Source of the DNA: Piscicola geometra
Lineage: Eukaryota > Annelida > Clitellata > Hirudinida > Piscicolidae
Direction of reading: 5' to 3'
DNA length: 64,000 nt
Assembly: GCA_943735955.1 (NCBI GenBank)
Contig: OX030959.1
Span: 5,940,241 to 6,004,240, forward strand
Shown: piece after piece, positions 58,301-64,000 of the stretch
How positions within the stretch are numbered: the first letter of the stretch is position 1
How the letters are laid out: the number at the start of each line of letters is the position of its first letter
Position numbers and translations under genes: made by a program
The notes under the pieces: model-generated
Seen by the model: only the letters and a program-made list of their open reading frames with translations
Told to the model about the DNA's origin: nothing
Database searches by the model: none

Positions 58301-61300
58301 TCACTGTCTCTTCAATGTTGGTCTGCAGCGATTGCTATGCTATTCAAGATTGATGCGTGAGTGAAATTTTGTTTAATTGGAATGTTAAAAATATTTTTAT
58401 ACTGAGTTCGAATAATTTACCTGTTTTTCCACTTGCAGACTTTTTTCGTTTTTCTTTGGTGTTCTTTAAAAAAAATAATCATTATAAATTATTGGGATTT
58501 TATATAAAATCATTTTATTCAACCCTTAATTTAATTAAACGATTCGAAAAATAACAATTTTACTAACTCTTTCTTTTTAAGTTTTGACTTGTAGTCCAAG
58601 ACTTTTGTGGTAGCTAAAAATAAAATTAATTAAATATAAATATATAAAAATTAAAGTTAAAATTTAAAAAATAATTTAATATTTTAACTCGTCAAAAACA
58701 GCTTACCACTTTAGTAACAGATTTTAAATGTCACCTTTAACATTGAGAGATACAGTACAGTCAATACTGCTCCCTTCGTCTCCAAAGGCGCCAACCGTGA
58801 ACTTTCCGGAGTCTTGGAGCGTGCAGTTTTTAATAAAAAGTTTGCTCGTGATTGAACCGTCACTGCCTTCACTGGCTGTGATGCTGATGTGGCTATCAGG
58901 CTTCAGAGGTTGTTTCTCTTTGAGCCAGAAGATCTGGAAAGGTTATAGGAGTCTCTTTAAAAATATACTTTCACAACATATAGTTTAAAAGTTTAACTTA
59001 AACATTATAGACATGTTTTTGAAAGTTTAAAAATGAATTTCAAGTGACCTGTAGTGTACTGCCTCCCTTGAACTTGCATGCAAACGTGGCATCATCACCT
59101 TCGTTCAAGAATTGAGACTTTGGTTTTGAAAGGATCGTCGGAGGCAATGAAGACGATTTTGGAGAAGCGCCTTTTGATTCTCCTAGCCAAAGTGGTTTTC
59201 ATAGAGTAATGTGTAACAGTTTATATCATTTCTAATTTGAAAAATTAGTAATTTGTTTTTCTAACACTGGTTAAAATTTAAGTCAACGTGCTTTGTTAGA
59301 TGAACAAGAACGAAATCATTTTGCTATGTTAATTAACACGAAACGTGAATATCTTTTAAACCTTTCAGCAGTTCATTTTCTATGACCACCAGTTCAGCTG
59401 ACGACGAAGCGATTCCAGTGGTGTTTTTAGCGACCACGGTGTACCTACCAGCGTCTTCTGGGTAAGCTTCTTTGATCTGCAAGCTGCAAACCCTGCTCAC
59501 TTCATCGTAAAACTGCAAGAAGTCAGTCGAAGGTTTGAGGATCTTGTTGTTGAAGAACCACACAATGAGCGGCTTTGGCTCTCCGTGAATGACACACTCT
59601 AGTTTTGTTGCTTCTCCGTCTTTAACGAACACATTTTTCAGCAGTTCAGCCATCATGGCGGGTGACTGGTTTGCTTGCTGAGAGTTTTCGCAAGGGTACT
59701 CGGCTGTTAGTGGAACGCAAACAAAACTTCAACACGCTGAACAAACTTTTAGCAAAGGCAATGCAAGTTTTGTTTAAAGTAAAAAAAATTGTTAGTCAAA
59801 CAACTTGAAATTTTATTCACTTTCATCGTTGATGATTCTGTGAAGCATCGGAGACAGACAGTCGCTGATCTCCCTGTCGAATGCACTCTTGGACTTGAGA
59901 AACTTCGAAGGCACGAGTCCTCTCCTGTTGTCGAAAGTCTTCCTCACCAACCACCACTCCTGGTCCGACTGATCCAGCAACTCCACTTTTTCTCCGTCGT
60001 GAAGTGATATGACGTCATCACGATCTGGCTCGTACGAATTTGTGGCTAAAAACATTTCTGGCTCCACCTCCCATGTCTTGTACAAGTCGTATTTAGGAAT
60101 GGCCTCGTTGGAAAAACTTTCTGAGCTGTTGTTATAGACCAGGTTTGAGTTGTTGGCAAAAGAACCTTCATTCGTAACGTCGGTGAGAGCGCTTTCGTTG
60201 AGTTCCTCGGGAGAAGCTGCCAGGCCATGCGAGATGATCACTTCTTCTTTCTCTCTGGTCTTCTTGGTCTCACTCATGTCAGTGTCAGTCTGCACCTGGG
60301 TCGTCTCGGTCAAACTGATTTCTCCTGAGTCCAACAACTGCAACGAAATCATTTTCACCTGCGTCACTTTCGTCTCTACTGTTATCTCGTCGGTCGTTTC
60401 AACTTCTTGAATTTTCTTCGACCGTTCAATCGGTTTCTCGCTTTTGGTTGGCTGTTTTTTAAAAGATACAATCTCATTGAACAAGACGGGAGTCTGATCA
60501 GACTGGACTTCCTTGTTGCTGGATTCCAGATGGTCTCCTGACGATTGTTCTCTCGACTGCGGCTTCGCAGTGCTACCCACACTCACCAAGTCCCGCTTCC
60601 CATCTTTCTCATATCTATCTTCTCTAAAATGTATGTAGTTCCGAGAAATCGAATGTATGGAGCTATTGCCAGGACTGCTCAGAATTTCTGTCTGAGAAGA
60701 GTCGGGAGTGTAATCGTGGATCTGAGGAGCACTAGTTCCAAAGTCGATAGAAGTTCGTTCTTTCCAACGTTTATACTCGGTCTCCAGGTTTTGAAGTTTC
60801 GATGAATTGCTGCTTTCACTTTCTGGCGATTTGAAGTCGAGAGTCGAAGCGGATTTCACAGATCTGTTTTCATCGGAGTGGAAATTGCCTGGGTCATCAT
60901 TGCTCCAATCAAATTCAGATTCGTTTTGATTTTTGAATGGAGGAATGAGTGGTTTAGTAGATGGCTCTGTCTTGGATGAGTACTTGTTAGTGTTGGTGTA
61001 CTCTACCGTTTTCAGAAGTCTCGTCGAAAACTTTTGAGGAACACTGTCAACATCTAGGCAACATAAAGCAACGTTAAAGTGTAATAACATGCTGGTTAGT
61101 GAATTTGATGATTTATATTAGTGAAATAAATAAATAAATATTCAGGCAATAGTTAAAAAACATTAAGATACTATTTTCAAATAGGTTAGTAATAAAAATG
61201 TTGAAGGATTTATATAAAGGACTACTGAAACTGTCTTATGAGTTAAAATTAAAAACTCAAATAAAAGTATTTGTTGACCTTAATATATAAAGACAATCAA

Positions 61301-63976
61301 TTATTGAAAAACCTTTGAAGGTGATTTCTTCTGTGAGTGTCGATACGTATTTTTGTTCTCTCGCGTCTTTTCCTTGATCTTTGACTGTTCCATTGCTCTG
61401 AGTAACATTTACCTCTTCTTTTTTGTTAACATCTTTTTTTAACTTCTTGCCATCTTTTTCATCTGTATGCACAGTTCCAATTACTTGCTTCACAATGTTG
61501 GAACTTTCTTGGAAAGTTGTCGAGTGCATGCTTTTGCTTTTCGAATTTTCTTTTTCCGAAAAAGTGTTTGAAACTTGCGATTTTGAAACTTCTGTGGAGG
61601 TTGTATTTCCAGCTTTTGATTTTGAATTGTTTGTCGAGGTTTTGTCTTCAGCTTTTGGTTTTACATCGACCGATGAAACTTTAGAGTTTTTTATTGCTGT
61701 TGTTGTAGGCTGGCTTTCTTTCGGTGGTGTATTTTCTAATGTTTCTCGCTTATCTTTCGGTTTAGGAATGAGCTCCATCTTTTCAGTTAGTTTATTCGAA
61801 ATTTCGATGCTATCAACCATAGACTCCTTTTTTTTGGTTTCTGGAAGGATTGGGTCATCAAAGTACTTGTCTTTTTTAACGGTACTGAGTTCTGATAAAA
61901 CATCTTTAGAGAAATACGCCTTGTTATCAAAAGCATTTGATGACTTTGAAAACTGCTTTTTGTTTGCTTCTTTTTCACTTAATTTCATTTCCAGCTCAGT
62001 TTTTTCCGTCTTTTTCTTGTCGAGTTGTGACTTGTCTGGAAGCTCCTTCAAGCTTCCCAAGTGTGCTTTGATGTCGTTTAGGAGTTCATTCGGCTTCTTT
62101 TCTTCTTTTTCTTTCACCACTTTTTTCAAATTGGTTTCAAAAGTTGTCTTTTTCGACTTCTCTTCAGTGTCTTTCTTGAAACCTGTAGGATATTGTTTGA
62201 TATTAGAAATCATGCAATAAACATGTAAACCCATTCATCAAATAATTGACACAAGACTTCCTTTTATTTAACTGCACAATACAAATCACTTCAAGATTTT
62301 GCAAACCTTCAAAAATAAATATTTCAACTGAATTTTGACTAACTACACAGAAACTTCCATAAAACATGAAATAAACATGAATTGAAAAAATTATTAATCT
62401 CAAAAAAAGTATAGCTTTCTGAAGCAAAGCACTGCACACGGGGCTTGGTTAGAAGGGGACACTGAGCTAACATTCCCGAAGATATGCTTAAATAACTGCC
62501 TACTTTCCATCAGGACTCTGCACTTGGAGGTTAGAACTTCCTCCCCGTTGGAAACCACCACCTCGTACAACGCATCGTCTTGCAAGCAGGCCGAGATGAT
62601 CTCCAGAGAGGTCTTGCTTCCTTCACGTTCAATCTTCACTCGTTTATCTTTTGATAAGTCTTGGCCATCCTATGATGGTTGGAAGGTATTGATAGTTAAT
62701 TTTCATTTTTAAAATTTTTAAAATTTTTTGTTTTCAAAGAAGTTTAGTTAAAAACTGTCAATAATTATGATGCATACCTAAATAAATTACTAAATAAGCT
62801 GCACCAACAAAAGAAAGCGATTGAACTCACCTTCAGCCACTGAATGCTGGTTTCAGAAGTGGGATTCGTGAAGCCGCATTCAAGATTCAACTGTTGTCCC
62901 TCTATGAGCTCCAAGCATTTTGGCAAATGTTCTGAAAAAATTCATGAAAAATTCAATTTAAAACATTAAAAAATTGTATTTTTAAACATTATTTATTTAT
63001 ATTTTTTCAAATCATAACTTGCTAAAAAAGCACTTACTTTCAATGACAAAGGATTTTGGGCTTGAGTTTAGGCTCTCTTTTGGAAATTCTTTACGTTTTT
63101 CAACATTGATATCTACACAGTCAAAGAATGAATCGCTTTCATCTTCTGAAAGAACTGTTGTTCCTTCGATCCTTTCTTTTTCGTCTGTTATAACGTGTCC
63201 ATTTTGTAAAGTTTGAGGGTTTTGAACTTCTTTTTTCACATTTTCAGGCTCATGCAAAGGCTTAAAGTTTTCACTGAAAACAAGCTTTTTGATTTCTTTG
63301 CAATACTTGCTCTCAACCAAAACATTATCTGACATGATGACTTCTGAAACATCAATTCGTCTCACCAACACTTCATCTTCGTCATCCATCTCAGCATCGT
63401 AGTGAACTTCCAAGGTTAGTTCTTCACAAATTGGCATTTCAAAAGACGGCAGTTTAGCAAAAGTAAGCTCCAAAGCATTCAAAATAGTCTGCAAACATGA
63501 ATTCTTGTAAACCCAATCTGTTTGAAAAACCTTGCAGTTAATGCCAGCTTTCATAGCTTCCATGAAATTTAAATTCTCTATTTCCGAGTTTTCATTTGTT
63601 TTTTCTGCAACATTTTCTAAATTTATTTTGAACTCTTCTTGTGTAGTTTGCACACGCTGTTCTGGTCGCGTCTTCACAAAACGTGGTTCTTTTCTTTCCT
63701 CGACGCACGTGACCTCTGCGTTAGAAGCATTGCTTGACAGAAGCTCATCTGCCGCCAGTTTATCTAACTCGTCTCCAAAATGACAACCGATATCTTCTGT
63801 ATTTTCCAAGGCTTGGTTTAGTTTGGGTTGGATCCTTGAGGAAGTATCTTTTTTTGGAATTTTTTTTCCAGATTCTGTTTGAATCGTTTTAGATAAATCA
63901 CTGGGAATCTCTTGCGCTGGTACAAACTCAAAGAATTCAGCTTCTTCAGCAGAACACATTCTCGCAAGTTTAGGAT
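45243..63976 (-). CDS. Titin/obscurin (UNC-89)-family giant muscle protein (partial, 36 exons)
   Basis: Giant modular protein of muscle sarcomeres, where Ig and FN3 chains bind myosin, actin and scaffold partners. 36 exons with compatible phases give about 3970 residues; nearly all domain exons are phase 1-1. N to C: acidic region, Ig, Lys-rich region, Ser-rich region ending in SH3, Ig, Ig, linker, Ig, 950-residue Glu/Lys-rich PEVK-like region, divergent Ig, FN3, partial Ig, FN3, FN3, Ig, Ig, FN3, pseudokinase, linker, Ig, basic Ser-rich exon. Ig-FN3-pseudokinase-Ig matches UNC-89/obscurin; SH3 occurs in UNC-89 and, as I recall, insect titin (sallimus). No DH-PH is seen. Orthology is therefore unsettled. 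The start is beyond 64000. The end is either a stop at 45220-45222 or further exons. Confidence 0.92.
45494..45562 (-). CDS. Muscle gene exon 35: end of C-terminal Ig
   Basis: GVYECKASNPLGECSTVGEL then SVQ: the F and G strands of an Ig domain (YxCxAxNxxG). Completes exons 33-34. Confidence 0.9.
45691..45827 (-). CDS. Muscle gene exon 34: middle of C-terminal Ig
   Basis: FHEGKKLEEEVSKTSGFSTI then MSKWGFWSKNGVAILSVNDV and SEDDKG: C' to E strands of the Ig. The core Trp codon is split with exon 33. Confidence 0.9.
46025..46142 (-). CDS. Muscle gene exon 33: start of C-terminal Ig
   Basis: LPDEAPSVSTELGSLEVYEG then SVARFKCKFDGRPDPCIEW: A to C strands with Cys and Trp in place. Confidence 0.93.
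46300..46408 (-). CDS. Muscle gene exon 32: linker after pseudokinase
   Basis: MEREENILPIGILSRDGEVF then LRLASNAREYERDITM. Joins the kinase tail to the Ig in phase; no known domain. Confidence 0.85.
46573..46650 (-). CDS. Muscle gene exon 31: linker after pseudokinase
   Basis: GETEKDLPNQQLPVESLDSL then NQLLSR, probably helical. Phase 0-0. Could act like the regulatory tails of titin-like kinases, but no such motif is visible. Confidence 0.8.
46837..46903 (-). CDS. Muscle gene exon 30: kinase subdomain XI
   Basis: CLVRDSHKRMSAEQALSHPW then LN, the conserved KRMSAxxALxHPWL end of the kinase C-lobe. Confidence 0.93.
47004..47147 (-). CDS. Muscle gene exon 29: kinase C-lobe
   Basis: ISGKRLVTGKSIEEISDKIT then HCHDWISR. 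Follows exon 28 as YTI-ISG, matching the YxLLSG...PF segment, though the PF pair is not kept. Confidence 0.85.
47288..47487 (-). CDS. Muscle gene exon 28: kinase activation segment, DFG lost
   Basis: PESIIFTTSTSETLKLCGFG then SAKLL, LPPEII and FASDVWSLGALAYT. The Mg-binding DFG is GFG. The catalytic-loop Asn of HxDLKPEN is Ser (PES). The PPE and DVWSLG structural motifs remain. Confidence 0.95.
47617..47761 (-). CDS. Muscle gene exon 27: kinase catalytic loop
   Basis: LSGPDLLTRLADDGN, then VRQVCQAVCYLHSKNILHLD and LK. The HLDLK form of the HRD loop is typical of titin/twitchin/obscurin kinases and keeps the catalytic Asp. Confidence 0.95.
47872..48072 (-). CDS. Muscle gene exon 26: kinase N-lobe, VAIK Lys lost
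   Basis: GSFGAMHRAEDRVTGESWLA then RFVMTTPLHKMLLKQEISLV. The position of the ATP-binding Lys (AKF in relatives) is Arg (ARF). The helix C Glu is kept. The glycine loop begins SRGSFG, so its first Gly is Ser. Confidence 0.95.
48164..48260 (-). CDS. Muscle gene exon 25: start of kinase
   Basis: PRASERNQIDVSRLKCEAAL then SAKYKVYEEIS, the lead strand into the kinase glycine loop. Confidence 0.9.
48341..48682 (-). CDS. Muscle gene exon 24: FN3 domain
   Basis: One FN3 per exon, phase 1-1: ends of strands seen as CKLEWKECEDDGGSPVIEYI, WKVAAKS and YKFAVRTKNIFGLSELSPPS. Standard position just before a titin-like kinase. Confidence 0.95.
48784..49071 (-). CDS. Muscle gene exon 23: Ig domain
   Basis: One I-set Ig in one exon: MKVRVPISGNPLPTVEWCKG, later KNCSREDGGKYEIKIHNYLG. 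Core Trp present; the usual B-strand Cys is replaced (KVRVP) and the F-strand Cys by Ile, so no disulphide, as in many muscle Ig domains. Confidence 0.95.
49171..49349 (-). CDS. Muscle gene exon 22: second half of Ig
   Basis: FKNFCEVFDDERHQIIAKKD then EDDSGEIECRASNPLHTTSS. Trp split with exon 21. Confidence 0.93.
49436..49547 (-). CDS. Muscle gene exon 21: first half of Ig
   Basis: VKFLRKLKDQLVKENECAVF then DCQFSGNPMPKIKW. Confidence 0.93.
49636..50016 (-). CDS. Muscle gene exon 20: FN3 domain with insertion
   Basis: VPLKPSQPTVFDDMN, NRCKVVWKNF, then about 25 extra residues before HYIVERRE, and YEFKVVACNTSGESSPSEAS. The insertion lies in the B-C loop region. Confidence 0.9.
50162..50500 (-). 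CDS. Muscle gene exon 19: FN3 domain
   Basis: TLPSAPSRLTVEPTDES, KILVKWKPPKN, AGYVLEKQNKGEEKWSLLAK and YFLRVAAELLDGQVGPSREL. Complete FN3, phase 1-1. Confidence 0.95.
50560..50802 (-). CDS. Muscle gene exon 18: truncated Ig-like segment
   Basis: Begins like an Ig (PWFITRFPTRMEMREGTPLE then LFC), but the rest is Ser-rich (STLDGSESISGSCSTIDTLD) with no core Trp or F-strand motif. Sits between two FN3 exons in phase. Confidence 0.9.
50903..51238 (-). CDS. Muscle gene exon 17: FN3 domain
   Basis: KPNPPINLKLHLNEDS, FNFILSWERSCN, FVLERLQASDETWVFL and SFRVAAENACGLGDFSEPSE. Confidence 0.95.
51365..51886 (-). CDS. Muscle gene exon 16: acidic lead and divergent Ig-like domain
   Basis: Starts PESNEEMHPTEEILHIEKG; then SGSCTSISISFISES ... 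STWFKLKLRPT, a polar insert of about 60 residues, and DANRLKHSGLYEACLEDEFG. Reads as an Ig with a long mid-domain insertion. Confidence 0.85.
52248..52305. repeat. (TA)n array in muscle gene intron
   Basis: About 55 bases of TA repeat in the 571-base intron between exons 15 and 16. Confidence 0.95.
52458..52883 (-). CDS. Muscle gene exon 15: Glu/Lys-rich disordered region
   Basis: RLDSCADGKVVENKAKDSSE, NVSELAKNKKESLKEVKKVE, ending RQVIQLSNIILKRPKTCP. Continues the acidic/basic low-complexity region of exon 14. Confidence 0.88.
52884..54356. other. Muscle gene intron (about 1.5 kb)
   Basis: AT-rich with an imperfect 75-base tandem duplication (53163-53314). No exon recognised. Confidence 0.75.
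53163..53314. repeat. Diverged 75-bp tandem duplication
   Basis: Two copies starting gcatatatttat at 53163 and 53238 and both ending tctgctagttg-like, roughly 80 percent alike by eye. Confidence 0.8.
54357..56777 (-). CDS. Muscle gene exon 14: 806-codon Glu/Lys-rich PEVK-like region
   Basis: One large exon, 2421 bases, phase 1-1. N-terminal part is Lys/Glu/Thr-rich (KEEEITSKKETKEETEALKV), the middle acidic with regularly spaced hydrophobic stretches (LETYVITILIVEGITEV; ESNLIVRTYVEAKIEVIDEF), the end Gln-rich (QQIQLQPQQHEVQQPQQ). Similar in composition to the elastic PEVK-type regions of titins, though Pro is scarce. Probably an extensible or disordered spacer. Confidence 0.92.
56877..56945 (-). 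CDS. Muscle gene exon 13: end of Ig
   Basis: LYSVRVTSDNGTVESSCFLK then VI; with exon 12 gives DDAGLYSVRVTSDNG, the Ig F-G hairpin. Confidence 0.92.
57113..57326 (-). CDS. Muscle gene exon 12: Ig domain
   Basis: NQLYIVRQLQDQTVYEGDTA, RFECAISRFWPQQSVIWLFQ, VVSLEVYEVHIDDAG. Core Cys and Trp present. Confidence 0.95.
57822..58334 (-). CDS. Muscle gene exon 11: polar linker
   Basis: 171 codons if the acceptor is catag (58335-58336); 167 if the inner ctgcag is used. NIEETVNRKQLHSHTESATT, an acidic patch (EEAEAEDDINS), then basic RNLLRISFKRSPRKDQ. No known domain. Joins exon 12 in phase 0. Confidence 0.8.
58421..58463 (-). CDS. Muscle gene exon 10: short basic microexon
   Basis: 43 bases: TPKKNEKSLQVEKQ. 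Accepted on splice sites and phase with exons 9 and 11; a likely alternative exon. Confidence 0.65.
58568..58613 (-). CDS. Muscle gene exon 9: short basic microexon
   Basis: 46 bases: TTKVLDYKSKLKKK plus split Glu. Phase links exons 8 and 10. Confidence 0.65.
58735..58933 (-). CDS. Muscle gene exon 8: second half of Ig
   Basis: IFWLKEKQPLKPDSHISITA, SKLFIKNCTLQDSGKFTVGA. Core Trp at its start. Confidence 0.94.
59049..59182 (-). CDS. Muscle gene exon 7: first half of Ig
   Basis: ESKGASPKSSSLPPTILSKP then SQFLNEGDDATFACKFKGGS. Joins exon 8 in phase 0. Confidence 0.94.
59362..59703 (-). CDS. Muscle gene exon 6: Ig domain directly after the SH3 exon
   Basis: MMAELLKNVFVKDGEATKLE, CVIHGEPKPLIVWFFNNKIL, EDAGRYTVVAKNTTGIASSS. 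Complete Ig, phase 1-1. No DH or PH sequence lies between it and the SH3. Confidence 0.95.
59821..61053 (-). CDS. Muscle gene exon 5: Ser-rich region and SH3 domain
   Basis: 410 codons. The first ~300 are polar (KRWKERTSIDFGTSAPQ, TDEITVETKVTQVKMISLQL). SH3 at about plus 60055-59889: MFLATNSYEPDRDDVISLHD, GEKVELLDQSDQEWWLV and RRGLVPSKFLKS, with the ALYDY-equivalent, WW and P-x-x-F/Y ligand residues mostly in place. If the donor at 59819-59820 were unused, a stop follows after SE; phase with exon 6 supports splicing. Confidence 0.93.
61313..62182 (-). CDS. Muscle gene exon 4: Lys-rich disordered region
   Basis: 289 codons, very Lys/Ser/Thr/Glu-rich: KKVVKEKEEKKPNELLNDIK, ELEMKLSEKEANKKQFSKSS, later Thr/Ser repeats (KTSTNNSKSKAGNTTSTEVS). 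No globular domain. The overlapping plus-strand frame is a shadow. Confidence 0.93.
62504..62669 (-). CDS. Muscle gene exon 3: second half of Ig
   Basis: DGQDLSKDKRVKIEREGSKT then SACLQDDALYEVVVSNGEEV. Phase 0 start. Confidence 0.93.
62831..62931 (-). CDS. Muscle gene exon 2: first half of Ig
   Basis: HLPKCLELIEGQQLNLECGF then TNPTSETSIQWLK. Cys and Trp of the Ig core. Confidence 0.93.
63038..63976 (-). CDS. Muscle gene exon 1 of window: acidic region
   Basis: 312 codons, not the true first exon, since it begins after an acceptor (ttattttttcag) in phase 1. Acidic and polar: EAEFFEFVPAQEIPSDLSKT, HYDAEMDDEDEVLVRRIDVS. No domain recognised. The upstream exon is outside the window. Confidence 0.92.
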
Positions 63977-64000
63977 CTGAAAAAATAAAAGTTTTATATG

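Overview
The window is animal nuclear DNA. It is AT-rich, carries long simple repeats and tRNA-derived SINEs, and its genes are split into many small exons with GT-AG introns. Both large genes are of invertebrate type: an AMPA-class ionotropic glutamate receptor and a titin/obscurin (UNC-89)-family giant muscle protein. A spiralian (flatworm, annelid or mollusc grade) is plausible, but I cannot fix the phylum from the sequence. There is no sign of bacterial, organellar or viral sequence.

Layout. 1-8555 has no gene I can support; it holds several mini- and microsatellites and one SINE. 8556-42616, plus strand: AMPA-type receptor gene, about 25 coding exons and about 930 codons. Exon phases join without a break from 16699 to 42616. 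The first part (8556-13472) is less certain and an exon may be missing there. 43418-43660, plus strand: a small open reading frame with a mitochondrial-type leader. 45243-63976, minus strand: titin/obscurin-family gene, 36 phase-compatible exons and about 3970 codons. Its N-terminus lies beyond the right edge and its C-terminus may continue below 45243. The two large genes are convergent. They have no obvious functional link beyond both being excitable-tissue genes.

The receptor keeps all agonist-binding residues I can check and the SYTANLAAF gate, but encodes arginine in the genome at the pore Q/R site. The muscle protein has the order Ig, basic region, SH3, Ig, Ig, Ig, an acidic Glu/Lys-rich region of about 950 residues, Ig-like, FN3s, Ig, Ig, FN3, kinase, Ig. 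The kinase has lost three catalytic residues and should be a pseudokinase. The SH3 is not followed by the RhoGEF (DH-PH) module expected of UNC-89.

The most unusual signal is in the introns. In both genes many introns have ends that are complementary to each other, so the pre-mRNA could fold to bring the splice sites together. In the receptor gene this often appears as G/T-rich intron starts (twice GT-rich repeats starting at or within a few bases of the splice donor) and C/A-rich intron ends with weak polypyrimidine tracts. This was found by eye and needs a statistical test.
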